Below, in pieces: positions 9,484 through 18,050 of a stretch of 64,000 nucleotides of DNA (position 1 is the stretch's first letter; every line of letters starts with the position of its first letter). The notes under the pieces were generated by a model. It was given only the letters and a program-made list of their open reading frames with translations, had not been told where the DNA came from and searched no databases. The translations under genes and the position numbers were made by a program. Source of the stretch: Skermania piniformis (GTDB lineage: Bacteria > Actinomycetota > Actinomycetes > Mycobacteriales > Mycobacteriaceae); assembly GCF_019285775.1 (NCBI RefSeq), contig NZ_CP079105.1:3852603-3916602 (forward strand), written 5' to 3'.

Positions 9484-9558
9484 GATGAGCCTTCTCCGCT
9501 CAATCCTGCCAAGGCACCCGGAGGGCGTCAAGGCCTAGTTGAGTCGATTAGGCTCAGG
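9484..9558 (-). promoter_or_regulatory. two HAIR-like HspR operators upstream of dnaK
   Basis: The known HspR site, HAIR, is CTTGAGT-N7-ACTCAAG. Two matches with the right 7-base spacer lie 28 and 82 bases upstream of the dnaK start. Site 1 (9484-9504) has a perfect TGAGC-N7-GCTCA core. Site 2 (9538-9558) reads GTTGAGT-N7-GCTCAGG. Their centres are 54 bases apart. With hspR at the end of the same operon, this is a closed autoregulatory loop. The assignment rests on the published HAIR consensus and on position. Confidence 0.75.
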
Positions 9559-9649
9559 TTTCGTCGATGCCAACCACGGGTCCGGCGGATTTGTTCCCGC
9601 TCCGGCACGGTCGGCTGCACGTCGGGCGCCGACGCGATCGACCTCGGGG

Positions 9650-9916
9650 TTACGGCGAGAACGTCTCGATCGCCCGGGCGTCGTCGCCGGCCGCGACGGC
9701 CGGGGCCGCGGCGAGCATGCCGACCAGCCAGTGCCCCCGAACACCGAGCAACGGCGACTCGGCGACCGCCGGGGCCAGGTCGGCCAAATCGGCCGGACTC
9801 AGCGCACCGATACCGGCCGCGGCGAGCGCACCGGCCGGATCGGCCCGGTAGGCGTCGGCCGCCTCCTCGTCGTCCAGCAGCCCGAGGATGAACTCACCGA
9901 CCGTCTGCGTGGCCAC
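9650..9916 (-). CDS. small IniB N-terminal-domain-like protein
   Basis: An 88-residue acidic, Ala-rich helical protein. The pattern FILGLLDDEEAADAYRADPAGALAAAGIGALSPADL resembles the short N-terminal domain of IniB-like proteins in mycobacteria and relatives. In M. tuberculosis iniBAC also lies close to dnaK. The rest of IniB, the Gly-rich part, is missing, and no dynamin-like iniA or iniC is seen here. There is no signal peptide or membrane segment. The GTG start at 9916 is preceded by a weak GGTGAG. Function is unknown, possibly linked to envelope stress. Confidence 0.65.
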   Translation of the reverse strand: MATQTVGEFILGLLDDEEAADAYRADPAGALAAAGIGALSPADLADLAPAVAESPLLGVRGHWLVGMLAAAPAVAAGDDARAIETFSP

Positions 9917-10066
9917 GGCTCACCGGCCCCTCTCCCCGACGCGCAGGTAACGCCACCGACCATAGTCGCCACCCCTCGACGCTGCGACACAGCCGCGGCG
10001 AACCCCGCGGCGGAATAGGTCGAACAGCTGATGGCGGCGGCCGGCAACCGCGGCCATACTCGCTCG

Positions 10067-10096
10067 GTAACAAGCCGGGTAACGAAGCGGTGTAAC
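10067..10096. promoter_or_regulatory. three phased GTAAC direct repeats
   Basis: GTAAC occurs at 10067-10071, 10079-10083 and 10092-10096, spaced 12 and 13 bases apart, in the 245-base spacer between the divergent genes at 9916 and 10162. Such direct repeats with near-helical phasing are typical of OmpR-family response-regulator sites. The cognate regulator cannot be named from sequence alone. Confidence 0.35.
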
Positions 10097-10161
10097 GACA
10101 GCGCCGACCGAAGCGACCAACCGGCTGGTATCGGGGACGGATCAATCAGGAGGTCCACCCG

Positions 10162-11025
10162 ATGTCCCGCGCCACCGACGCCGGTCCCCGCCCCACGCTC
10201 GGCGCCCCGGTCACCCGGCTGCGACGCAGTCGGAGCGAGCCGCGGATCACCGAACATCCGGCTCGCCGGACCTGCAGTCGCCATGCCGGCCTGGCAGCGC
10301 TGCTGGCCGGAGACCACGATTCGGCGCGGCGGATCGTGGCATCCCTGGGCAAGCCGGGCAGCCGCGGTTGGACCGCGCTCGACCCGGGCAGTCTGCTGTC
10401 GTCGCACGCCACGGCGGTGGGGCTGGCCCGGCGCGACGGCGATCAAGGCGCTCTGGTTACCCGGTGGCGGGCTGCCCAGGAGACGCTGGCCGCGGCTCCG
10501 GCCGAACTGGACGGCGTTTCCGCCGTCGGCGAACTGTGGCTGGCCGCAGCCCGGTTGCGCGAAATCGATCGCGTTGCCCGGCTGGTTCGCGAGAGCGCCG
10601 AGCTGCTCCGCCGGCACCCCGACGCGACCGGCGAGACCGCCACCTTCCACTGGTACGGCGTGCAGGCCGCGATCCTGGCCGGGCGGCCCACGGCGATGAT
10701 CCCGCATGCAACGGCGCTGCGCGCGGCGGTCGCCGATCCAGACCCGGCCGTGCGCGCCGACGCCGGCGTACTCGTCGATGCCGCCCGGGCCTGGGTTCGG
10801 CTGTTGCGCGGCGAGGTGGACGCGGACGAGGTATCGGGCTGCGCCCGCCGGCTCGGCGAGATCGGGCAGCGTTGGGCCGGCGCCCGGCTCGCCGGTGAAG
10901 CAGCACTTCGGGCGCCCGTCGCCGACGCCGTCGCGCTGGCCCGAGTGGCAACCGCGCTGAGCACGAATGCACACCGAACCGGAATTGCGGCTAGGGTGCA
11001 CAACAACGAGGTCTACGAAATGTAA
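10162..11025 (+). CDS. hypothetical all-helical protein
   Basis: A 287-residue protein I do not recognise. After a basic N-terminus (about 30 residues, Arg-rich) it is Ala/Leu/Arg-rich and predicted wholly helical, with repeating units such as GLAALLAGDHDSARRIVASLG and AAILAGRPTAMIPHATALRAAV that look like degenerate TPR-like hairpins. It resembles the helical arm of large LuxR/MalT-type regulators, but no ATPase or helix-turn-helix is present. It is soluble with no signal peptide. AGGAGG lies 7 bases before the ATG. Codon use matches the neighbours. It is followed after about 110 bases by the Hsp70-like membrane protein on the same strand. Confidence 0.7.
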   Translation: MSRATDAGPRPTLGAPVTRLRRSRSEPRITEHPARRTCSRHAGLAALLAGDHDSARRIVASLGKPGSRGWTALDPGSLLSSHATAVGLARRDGDQGALVTRWRAAQETLAAAPAELDGVSAVGELWLAAARLREIDRVARLVRESAELLRRHPDATGETATFHWYGVQAAILAGRPTAMIPHATALRAAVADPDPAVRADAGVLVDAARAWVRLLRGEVDADEVSGCARRLGEIGQRWAGARLAGEAALRAPVADAVALARVATALSTNAHRTGIAARVHNNEVYEM

Positions 11026-11136
11026 CCGGTTGGCCACGCCGAACGACATCTAGTCAGGAGTTGGTCGCGCCGGGGAGCGATCGTCGGGCCGCACGAGCCA
11101 AGGGTCGTCTCGACCCGACGCAGCGAGGTAGGAGAA

Positions 11137-12330
11137 ATGGCCACAGGGGTAGGCCTGCGGGTCGGTTCACACGAGAGTGTCATCTCGATCATGACCGGCG
11201 AGGGCGCAGACGATACCTGCACGCTGGCCCGGGACACCGTGTTGCACATGTCGCCGGACGGCGACGCTGTGCTCGGTGGTCCGGCGCCGGCAGGCACAGC
11301 ACACTCGGTGACGGGTTTCGTGGACCGGGTCGGCGACCCGGCCGGGGTCGTCGTCGACGAGGGCGCGGCCTACCGCGCCGAGGATCTGGTCGCCACGGCG
11401 GTCTTCTGCATGGTCGACATTGCCCGCGAGCATCTCGACGGACCCAGCGCATTCTGCGTATCGCACCCGGCGGACTGGTCCCCGACCGCCGTCGCGGATC
11501 TGCGCGAAGCACTGGACTACCTGGGGCTGCGCTCGGTCGACTGCACCCCCGACGTCGGCGACGATCCTGCCGCCGCGGCCGCTCGGTCCGCCTATCGCAG
11601 CGTGGTGGCAACCCCGGCCGGGGTCACCCCGCCGGACCGGACCGACAACACCCTGTCCGACTACACCACCGAGGAGCTGCCGGTCGTCGCTGCGGCACCG
11701 GCGCTGATCCAGGCCTATTCCGCGGCCCCACCGGTGTCGGAACTGACCACCGCCACGTTCGCCGACACCCCGGCGGCTGCGTCCCCGAACACAGTGCCCG
11801 CCGCCCGGCCCAAGGCGCCCCTGCTGGCCGCCGCCGCCACGCTGGCACTGCTGGCATTGGGTGGAGGTGGCGCCGCGATCATCCTGCAGAACGCCGGTTC
11901 GGCAGAGTCCGAGGCGCCGGTGGCCACCGCGCCGCCGATCAACCCCACCACGGTGGCCCCGGTCGAGCCGATCGCCCCGATTGCCCTGCCGGCCGAGCCG
12001 CCGGCGACGATCGCGCCGGCCACCCCGGTCGTCGCACCGATCGAGCCCGTCTACACCCCGGAGCCGGCGCCGGCGCCCGCCCCGGTCGTCACCACGACGG
12101 TGGCTCCGCCACCACCCCCGCCCAGCACCACCACCGCGCCGGCCCCGGTGACCACGACCACCGTTCCGACGACTACCGCTCCCGCGCCGGTGACCACGAC
12201 GGCGCCGCAGACCGCGTACGCCCCGTACCCGCCGTACACGATGACCTACGTCCAGCAATACAACCAGCAGTACTACACCCAGTGGTCGATCCCGCCGTGG
12301 AGCATTCCGCCCTGGCACCCCCGCCGCTGA
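11137..12330 (+). CDS. membrane-anchored Hsp70-like protein with Pro/Thr-rich exterior
   Basis: A 397-residue protein in three parts. Residues 1-180 resemble a shortened Hsp70/actin-fold domain: VGLRVGSHESVISIM replaces the phosphate-1 loop, followed by AFCVSHPADWSPTAVADLREAL. A single membrane helix lies at about 228-250. Residues 255-380 are a low-complexity Pro/Thr/Val/Ala stretch ending in a Tyr/Gln-rich tail. The layout recalls Rv0312-type proline- and threonine-rich proteins. The outer part probably spans the cell wall. The ATPase half is short and lacks a clear DLGGGT motif, so activity as a chaperone is doubtful. ATG at 11137 follows AGGAG closely. Confidence 0.7.
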   Translation: MATGVGLRVGSHESVISIMTGEGADDTCTLARDTVLHMSPDGDAVLGGPAPAGTAHSVTGFVDRVGDPAGVVVDEGAAYRAEDLVATAVFCMVDIAREHLDGPSAFCVSHPADWSPTAVADLREALDYLGLRSVDCTPDVGDDPAAAAARSAYRSVVATPAGVTPPDRTDNTLSDYTTEELPVVAAAPALIQAYSAAPPVSELTTATFADTPAAASPNTVPAARPKAPLLAAAATLALLALGGGGAAIILQNAGSAESEAPVATAPPINPTTVAPVEPIAPIALPAEPPATIAPATPVVAPIEPVYTPEPAPAPAPVVTTTVAPPPPPPSTTTAPAPVTTTTVPTTTAPAPVTTTAPQTAYAPYPPYTMTYVQQYNQQYYTQWSIPPWSIPPWHPRR

Positions 12331-12464
12331 TCCCGGCAACCGGTCAACGACAGCCCCGCAGAGTAGCCAGGACCTGGCCGAAGGCCATATAGTGCCCGCC
12401 AGAACCTTGCGACCCCGGGCGCCGGCCGCCAGGGCCGCGCGTCCGGAGTGAAAGGCTGAAGATC

Positions 12465-13781
12465 GTGCGACCGTCAGGCGTTCGCCGATGGGCTACGAAC
12501 GGTGTCGTTGCGGCAATACTGGCGTGGCTGGTCACGGCGATGCTGACCCTGCCGGTGCCGGCGTCGGCCGACCCGCTACCCGGACCTGCGGGTGACTTGA
12601 CTCAGGCCATCCACCGCGACCTCGGCATCGACCTAACGGCTTACCAACGCCGCGCCGACGACGCCCAACGGCTGGCCGGGTTCGCCGCCGGCTTCGCCGC
12701 CGATCATCCGGCCACCTTCGCCGGTGCCTGGCTGGATCCGGACGGGCGAACGGTGGTCGGGCTGGCCGGCGGCGCCGACCGGGCGGCCGCGCGCGCCGCG
12801 GTCGAGGCAGCCGGATTCACTCCGCGCGATGTCGCCAAGAGCGCCGCCACCCTGAACGCGGAGCAGCAGCAACTGGACCGGTGGCTGGCCGGACTGCCCC
12901 CGCAACTGGCCGCGCTGGTCCGGGGTATCGCGGTCGACATCGCCCACAATGCGCTCGCCGTCCGCGTGGAGCGGGTCGCCGACGGGTTGACGTTCCCGTC
13001 GTTCGTCGATCCGCGGCAGATTCTGGTGATGCCGGGGCCGCGAACCACCGAGCCGGTCCCGGCGCCCAAGTCGGACGCGATCACCGGGGTGTTGCCGGGC
13101 AACGCACTGGGTGGCGGGGATGCCTTCGCCGCGATCGACGGACGGGCGATGCTGCGCTGTTCGCTCGGCTTCAACGGCACCGACGCCGCCGGCCAGGTGG
13201 TCAACGTGACGGCCGGGCACTGCAATCCGGATGCCCGGTCGGCGGGCACCGGCACCGCAGCGAACATCTTCGAGCTGGGCCGGTTCGATTCGATCGGGCC
13301 GAAGCTGGGCACCTTCGAAGCGAGCCGGCTCGACGGCCACGACTATTCGCTGGTCCGGGTCGACCCCGGCGCGGCCGGTCGGTTCGCGAACAATCTGGTT
13401 CGCGCACCCGGGGTGGCTCCGCTGGCGGTGGACGGCGTCGCCACCCCGGTGGTCGGCGCGCCGGTCTGCAAGTCGGGCGCACGCACCGGCTTCAGCTGCG
13501 GCACGATCAGCGCGGTCGGGCAAACCGTTCGGGTGGGGAACCGACAGCTCACCGACAACTTCTCGTCGAGCATCTGCGCGTTGCCCGGCGACTCCGGCGG
13601 CGCGGTGGTGAGCGGCACCAAGGCGATCGGCATCTCCAGCGCCTCGTCGGTGGCCGACTATCCGTTCTGCGAGCTCCCGGACGTGCTCGGCGCCGCGCTC
13701 GGCAAAGGGCCGGAGCTGTTCGTCACTCCGATCGACGCGGTGCTCGCCGACAACCCGGGACTGACGTTGCGCACCAGCTGA
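12465..13781 (+). CDS. secreted S1 family serine protease (chymotrypsin fold)
   Basis: A 438-residue precursor. A signal peptide (hydrophobic core about 14-31, cleavage near PASADP) is followed by an alpha/beta propeptide of about 170 residues and a catalytic domain. The triad is visible: His in NVTAGHC (about 251), Asp in HDYSLVRVD (about 292) and Ser in LPGDSGGAVV (about 376). Paired cysteines (CSLGF with AGHC, CKSGARTGFSCG, SICALPGD with FCELPD) suggest disulfides as in actinomycete alpha-lytic or streptogrisin-like proteases. Start is GTG at 12465. It converges on the TerD gene 12 bases downstream. Confidence 0.88.
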   Translation: MRPSGVRRWATNGVVAAILAWLVTAMLTLPVPASADPLPGPAGDLTQAIHRDLGIDLTAYQRRADDAQRLAGFAAGFAADHPATFAGAWLDPDGRTVVGLAGGADRAAARAAVEAAGFTPRDVAKSAATLNAEQQQLDRWLAGLPPQLAALVRGIAVDIAHNALAVRVERVADGLTFPSFVDPRQILVMPGPRTTEPVPAPKSDAITGVLPGNALGGGDAFAAIDGRAMLRCSLGFNGTDAAGQVVNVTAGHCNPDARSAGTGTAANIFELGRFDSIGPKLGTFEASRLDGHDYSLVRVDPGAAGRFANNLVRAPGVAPLAVDGVATPVVGAPVCKSGARTGFSCGTISAVGQTVRVGNRQLTDNFSSSICALPGDSGGAVVSGTKAIGISSASSVADYPFCELPDVLGAALGKGPELFVTPIDAVLADNPGLTLRTS

Positions 13782-13793
13782 CCCGGGTGTGCC

Positions 13794-14357
13794 TCAGGGC
13801 GCCGCGAGCATCGCCGCGACCTGCTGTGCCGCCTCGCTCGGATGCTTGGCCGAAATTCCTGCGCCGACCGCTTCGAGCACCCACTCCCCGCTCGCGCGAT
13901 GCACCGCGGCCATCACCATCCCGGTGAACGGAAGACCCCCGCGCAGGGTGAAGTTGGCCAGTTCCTGATCGGTCGCCACGTCCACCAGCCGGCAGAACGC
14001 GTTGGAGATCTCTTCGAAAGTATGTCCACCGTACGAGGTCACCACGAACACGATCGAGGTGACGTACTCCGGCACCCGGGTCAGATCGACGATGATGATT
14101 TCGTCGTCGCCGTCCCCCTCACCGGTCAGGTTGTCCCCGCGATGCCGGACCGACCCGTCCCGGGAGATGAGTTGACCGTAGAAGGACACGTCGACGATCC
14201 CGTCGCCGGCGAACAGCAACGCGGATGCGTCCAGATCGACCTCGTGCGCGGTACCAGCGACATACACCGGATCCCAACCCAGCCCCATCCGGATCGTGCC
14301 GAGTTCGGTCCCGTCGTTGCGACGCAGCGGGAACTGTTGTCCGGTGAGCAGATTCAC
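13794..14357 (-). CDS. TerD-family calcium-binding stress protein
   Basis: A 187-residue TerD-domain protein. TerD proteins bind Ca2+ and are linked to tellurite, phage and general stress resistance; the molecular role is poorly known. The conserved core MGLGWDPV, an acidic loop (TGEGDGDDEIIIVDL) that resembles the Ca2+ site, and SIVFVVTSYGGHTFEEISNAFCRLVD are present. The GTG start at 14357 is 29 bases from the divergent ATG at 14387. It stands alone without other ter genes. Confidence 0.87.
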   Translation of the reverse strand: MNLLTGQQFPLRRNDGTELGTIRMGLGWDPVYVAGTAHEVDLDASALLFAGDGIVDVSFYGQLISRDGSVRHRGDNLTGEGDGDDEIIIVDLTRVPEYVTSIVFVVTSYGGHTFEEISNAFCRLVDVATDQELANFTLRGGLPFTGMVMAAVHRASGEWVLEAVGAGISAKHPSEAAQQVAAMLAAP

Positions 14358-14386
14358 TCCGACCAGTCTAGCGCGAGAGTGGTTCG

Positions 14387-14550
14387 ATGAGCTTTGCGAT
14401 GCTCGCCCTGATCGTCGGCATCGGCCTGCTCGGTCCGCTGCCGGGCCGGCGCCGACGCTGGCACGTGCCGGTGCTGCTCGGCGAGGCAGCGGCGATCCTG
14501 CTCTGCGCGCTGATCGCGATCGGCGCGGTCATCGTCGCCGGCCGGTCCGC
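14387..14550 (+). pseudogene. possible N-terminal remnant of a CPA2-type cation/proton antiporter
   Basis: An ATG frame encodes about 55 plausible residues with two hydrophobic stretches and the phrase RRWHVPVLLGE, which resembles the first helices of Kef/CPA2 antiporters (usually RRWHVPVVxGEL). The frame then runs antisense into the glycosyltransferase gene that ends at 14555 and reads as non-coding composition. I therefore read it as a truncated leftover rather than a 164-residue protein. A genuine two-helix small membrane protein remains possible. Confidence 0.4.
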
Positions 14551-14554
14551 CGGG

Positions 14555-15988
14555 TCAGCCGACAGCCGGCACCAGCCGACCGTCGCGTGCCGTGACCGGC
14601 CCGGGCGTGGGGACCGACCGGTCGGGCCGCGCCGGCCCGGAACGCAGCTCACCGCGCAGGAACAACACGTAGAACACCACCAGCAGCGCGGCCCGCGCCC
14701 ACACCCCGAACTGGACCACGTTCTCCACGACGACGACCGAGCCGTCGTTGGACAACGCGTAGAAGTAACGGAACACCCATACCCCGACGGCGACATCGGC
14801 CACCAGGTAGCCGGCGACCGCCGGCCAGGGCACCGCGACCAGCACCAGAAACGGCACGATCCACAGGGTGTACTGCGGTGAATGCACCTTGTGGAAAAGC
14901 AGAAAGCCACACAGCATCGCCCCGCTGACCTGGACCCACGGGTACCCACCGGTGCGCTGATGACGCCGCCAACCGAGCCATGCAGCCAGCCCGAACGACA
15001 GCAGGATCAATACCGGCGAGGTGACCGACACCGCATGCTCGTAGGCCGCTGCGTTCTCCGCGGCGGTCGTGCCCGCGCCGAGGTTGCCCGTGGCGGGGTT
15101 GCCGGCACCGGGGCCGAACAGCGGGCGCAGCCCCCAGTACCAGATCGAGTTGGTGGTGATGTCGGCCGCCCGCTGCTGTTGGAACGTGATCGAGGCACGC
15201 CAGCCGGCAAATCCGGCAACGGCGAACGGCAGGTTGATCGCCACCACGGTGACCACGGCCGCGGCCGCCACCCCGATCGCGCCCCGGATGTCGTATCGGC
15301 CGGTCACCGACGCCGGCAACTCACGGCCGGCGACGCCGCCGGTGAGCACGAAGAGCACCAGCGGGAGGACGAACATGCCGGGGTAGATCTTCAGACAGAA
15401 GCCGATCCCGAGTAATACCGCAGCAAGCACCGCTCGGCGGCGCAGCGGCCACCGCGGCAGTGCGGTTACCACGTAGATGGCACCGACCGACGCTGCCACC
15501 ACCGGCAGCTCCCAATTGTGGAACGCGTAGAGCACCAACGGGCTGCCGACCGACCAGAGCAGCGCGGACCACCCCGCCAGCCGACCCAACAACCACGCGG
15601 TGAGCAGGCCGAAGGGGGCCAGCAACAGTGCCGTCTGCGCCAGGAACTGCGCGTCGTCGTTCGCACCCACGGCGCCGAGCCACATCAGCACTCCGCTCAG
15701 CACCGGGTACTCGACACTGCCGCCGACCAGGACTCCGTCCGGGGTGATCGAACCGTGCAGATAGGGAAACAGGTGCTGATCGATCCCCCGGCCCAGCCAG
15801 AGAAACTGGATGTCGGAGTAGCAGACCTGGGTGTCCTTGATCCGGTCGAAGATGATGCTGCGACCGTCCTCGCCGAACGGAGCTCCGGCGCAACGTGCCT
15901 TGTTCAGGTACGCCGCCACAAGCGTGAGCCCGCACAGGCCGACCACCGTGGCGAGCATCCGCCGAGTCGCCGGGAGCCGCGGTTGCAT
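14555..15988 (-). CDS. polytopic GT-C glycosyltransferase (Rv0051-like)
   Basis: A protein of about 477 residues with 10 or more membrane helices, resembling mycobacterial Rv0051-type GT-C mannosyltransferase-like proteins that use polyprenyl-phosphate sugars on the outer face. The first external loop carries acidic residues (CYSDIQFLWLGRGIDQHLFPYLHG), and EYPVLSGVLMWL and KIYPGMFVLPL are GT-C-like. An open frame extends to 16360, but its upstream part overlaps rpsF and has no family likeness. I use the ATG at 15988 just before the first helix; ATG 16021 is an alternative. In M. tuberculosis Rv0051 also neighbours rpsF, though here it is divergent from it. Confidence 0.75.
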   Translation of the reverse strand: MQPRLPATRRMLATVVGLCGLTLVAAYLNKARCAGAPFGEDGRSIIFDRIKDTQVCYSDIQFLWLGRGIDQHLFPYLHGSITPDGVLVGGSVEYPVLSGVLMWLGAVGANDDAQFLAQTALLLAPFGLLTAWLLGRLAGWSALLWSVGSPLVLYAFHNWELPVVAASVGAIYVVTALPRWPLRRRAVLAAVLLGIGFCLKIYPGMFVLPLVLFVLTGGVAGRELPASVTGRYDIRGAIGVAAAAVVTVVAINLPFAVAGFAGWRASITFQQQRAADITTNSIWYWGLRPLFGPGAGNPATGNLGAGTTAAENAAAYEHAVSVTSPVLILLSFGLAAWLGWRRHQRTGGYPWVQVSGAMLCGFLLFHKVHSPQYTLWIVPFLVLVAVPWPAVAGYLVADVAVGVWVFRYFYALSNDGSVVVVENVVQFGVWARAALLVVFYVLFLRGELRSGPARPDRSVPTPGPVTARDGRLVPAVG

Positions 15989-16144
15989 GCCGTACAGCCT
16001 AGGCGGGCGATCCCCCGGCATTCGGCCGGCGCGGGCGCACCGGGCATCGGCGCGGCCGACGATCGGCTGGGTCGGGCGGGAGATGTAGCCCGGTACCGGG
16101 TCCTCGTGTAGCCTGCATGGGTTGCCGACGCAGGCGACCCTCCT

Positions 16145-16163
16145 GCCGTGGACAGTCCACGGC
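16145..16163. promoter_or_regulatory. 19-bp palindrome upstream of rpsF
   Basis: GCCGTGGAC at 16145-16153 and GTCCACGGC at 16155-16163 form a perfect 9-bp inverted repeat around one base, ending 32 bases before the rpsF start. It could be a protein-binding site or, in RNA, a leader hairpin such as the S6:S18 autoregulatory elements known in other bacteria. A TAGCCT -10-like hexamer lies near 16108. Confidence 0.4.
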
Positions 16164-16195
16164 CGTTCACAGTCCATAGGAGGTGATGAGGTCTC

Positions 16196-16483
16196 ATGCG
16201 TCATTACGAACTGATGGTCATCCTGGATCCGAATCTGGATGAGCGCATCGTCGCTCCGTCCCTGGATACCTTGCTCAACGTGGTCCGCCAGGACGGCGGC
16301 AAGATCGACAACATCGATATCTGGGGTAAGCGTCGACTCGCCTACGAGATCGCCCAGCACACCGAGGGCATCTACGCCGTGGTCCAGATCGACGCCGAAC
16401 CCGCTACCGTCAGCGAGCTCGATCGACAGCTCGGCCTGAACGAATCGGTGCTGCGCACCAAGGTGATGCGCCGCGACAAGTGA
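16196..16483 (+). CDS. rpsF: 30S ribosomal protein S6
   Basis: A 95-residue S6, complete from [16 protein letters not shown] to the basic end MRRDK. S6 binds S18 on the small-subunit platform. The signature [10 protein letters not shown] is present. AGGAGGTGAT at 16178-16187 is a near-perfect ribosome site before the ATG. First gene of the rpsF-ssb-rpsR-rplI cluster. Confidence 0.97.
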   Translation: MRHYELMVILDPNLDERIVAPSLDTLLNVVRQDGGKIDNIDIWGKRRLAYEIAQHTEGIYAVVQIDAEPATVSELDRQLGLNESVLRTKVMRRDK

Positions 16484-16608
16484 CGGCGGCGATCGTCGTT
16501 CGCTCGTGACCCCGGCCGGTTGTCGGTGGTTGGGCCTAGGGTGGGCCGCGACGGCGATCGGTAACAGATCGAGCGCGAAGACGAACCGCCCGGGCGGGGA
16601 GGAACGAC

Positions 16609-17154
16609 ATGGCAGGCGACACCATCATCACGGTCATCGGAAACTTGACCGCGGATCCGGAGCTCCGATTCACTCCGGCTGGAGCGGCGGTGGCCAATTT
16701 CACCGTCGCCTCCACGCCGCGCATCTTCGACCGGCAGGCCAACGAATGGCGCGACGGGGATGCCCTGTTCATGCGCTGCAACATCTGGCGGGAGGCGGCG
16801 GAGAACGTCGCCGAAAGCCTGACCCGCGGCTCCCGGGTGATCGTCAGCGGCCGGCTCAAACAGCGCTCCTACGAGACCCGCGAGGGTGAGAAGCGCACGG
16901 TGGTGGAGCTGGAGGTCGACGAGATCGGCCCGTCGCTGCGCTACGCAACCGCGAAGGTGAATCGCGCCAGCCGCGGCGGTGGCGGGAGCGGCGGCGGCAA
17001 TGGCGGTGGTGGCGGTAGCTACGGCAGCGGTGGGGGTGGCGGCAGCCGGGGCGGCCAGAGCGGCGGCAGCGGCGGCGACGATCCGTGGGGCAGCGCGCCA
17101 CAGGCGGCCGGCTCCTTCGGCGGCGGCCGGGCCGACGACGAGCCACCGTTCTGA
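16609..17154 (+). CDS. ssb: single-stranded DNA-binding protein
   Basis: A 181-residue SSB with an N-terminal OB fold (about residues 1-115: IIVIGNLT-like start, then [33 protein letters not shown]), a long Gly/Ser-rich linker (about 122-165) and the acidic tip DDEPPF that recruits replication and repair partners. It lies between rpsF and rpsR, the standard actinobacterial order. The ATG is preceded by GGGGAGGAACG. Confidence 0.97.
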   Translation: MAGDTIITVIGNLTADPELRFTPAGAAVANFTVASTPRIFDRQANEWRDGDALFMRCNIWREAAENVAESLTRGSRVIVSGRLKQRSYETREGEKRTVVELEVDEIGPSLRYATAKVNRASRGGGGSGGGNGGGGGSYGSGGGGGSRGGQSGGSGGDDPWGSAPQAAGSFGGGRADDEPPF

Positions 17155-17194
17155 ACAACAAGACAGCTGGACGAAACGAAACACGGAGAAGACG

Positions 17195-17446
17195 ATGGCC
17201 AAGGCCCCCGCACGGGAAAAGGTGATCAAGAAAAAGGCGTGCGCATTTTGCACTGCCCGCAGCGGCGAGGCCGCTCGCATCGACTACAAGGACACGACGT
17301 TGCTGCGTAAGTTCGTCAGCGACCGCGGCAAGATCCGCGCCCGCCGGGTTACCGGCAACTGCGTCCAGCACCAGCGCGACATTGCCGTGGCCGTCAAGAA
17401 CTCGCGCGAGGTGGCGCTGCTGCCGTACGTGTCGACCGCCCGCTGA
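17195..17446 (+). CDS. rpsR: 30S ribosomal protein S18, zinc-ribbon form
   Basis: An 83-residue S18. It keeps C16-x2-C19 (CAFC) and C56-x2-H59 (CVQH), so it is the zinc-binding (C+) form rather than the zinc-free paralogue that many actinomycetes express under Zur control. The core [17 protein letters not shown] is conserved. ATG at 17195 follows ACGGAGAAG. Upstream in-frame sequence is the Gly-rich tail of ssb read in another frame. Confidence 0.96.
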   Translation: MAKAPAREKVIKKKACAFCTARSGEAARIDYKDTTLLRKFVSDRGKIRARRVTGNCVQHQRDIAVAVKNSREVALLPYVSTAR

Positions 17447-17461
17447 GAGAGGACATCTGCG

Positions 17462-17914
17462 ATGAAACTGATCCTCACTGCCGACGTCGACCACCTCGGC
17501 GGGCCCGGCGACACCGTCGAGGTCAAGGACGGCTACGGCCGTAATTTTCTGTTGCCGCGAGGTTTGGCGATCGTCGCCAGCCGGGGTGCGCAGAAGCAGG
17601 TCGAGGGCATCCGCCGGGCCCAAGAAGCCCGCCGGGTGCGCGGCCTGGATCACGCGAACGAACTCAAGACGGCCATCGAAGGGCTGCCACCGGTCCAGCT
17701 CGCGGTGAAGACCGGCGCGTCGGGCAAGCTGTTCGGCTCGGTCACCCAGGCCGATGTCGCCACCGCGCTGAAAGCCGCCGGCGGCCCGATCGTCGATCGG
17801 CGTTCGGTCGCCCTGCCGAAGACACATATCAAAGCGACCGGCAAACACCGGATCACGGTGAACCTGCATCCGGACGTGGTGGCCGGCTTCGAGCTCGACG
17901 TCGTCGGCGGCTGA
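17462..17914 (+). CDS. rplI: 50S ribosomal protein L9
   Basis: A 150-residue L9. The N-domain shows [36 protein letters not shown], a long connecting helix spans about 45-75, and the C-domain has [17 protein letters not shown]. Last gene of the cluster, 15 bases after rpsR, followed by a strong terminator. Confidence 0.97.
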   Translation: MKLILTADVDHLGGPGDTVEVKDGYGRNFLLPRGLAIVASRGAQKQVEGIRRAQEARRVRGLDHANELKTAIEGLPPVQLAVKTGASGKLFGSVTQADVATALKAAGGPIVDRRSVALPKTHIKATGKHRITVNLHPDVVAGFELDVVGG

Positions 17915-17943
17915 TCCGTCCCGCAGATCTGCCTCCGGCAAGG

Positions 17944-17977
17944 AAAGGGCCCCGCACCCAACGGTGCGGGGCCCTTT
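17944..17977 (+). terminator. strong intrinsic terminator after rplI
   Basis: A perfect 15-bp stem (arms 17944-17958 and 17963-17977) with the loop CAAC, beginning AAAGGGCC and ending GGCCCTTT. A CGTTGT tract follows. It closes the rpsF-ssb-rpsR-rplI transcript and, being symmetrical, would also work in reverse. Confidence 0.9.
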
Positions 17978-18002
17978 CGTTGTGGTCGGCGGGCCGGACA
18001 GG

Positions 18003-18050
18003 GCTCACGGCAGGCAGAGTTCACGACAGGCAGTGCTCACGACGGGCCGA
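18003..18050 (+). repeat. three tandem 16-bp units
   Basis: Units at 18003-18018, 18019-18034 and 18035-18050 follow the pattern GYTCACGRCRGGCMGW with a few substitutions. They lie just beyond the rplI terminator. The unit differs in sequence from the other short repeats near dnaB. Confidence 0.75.

Noticed and set aside
7903-9891. Plus-strand open frame of 662 codons
   Set aside because: Antisense to dnaK; reads as His/Arg/Gly-rich noise.
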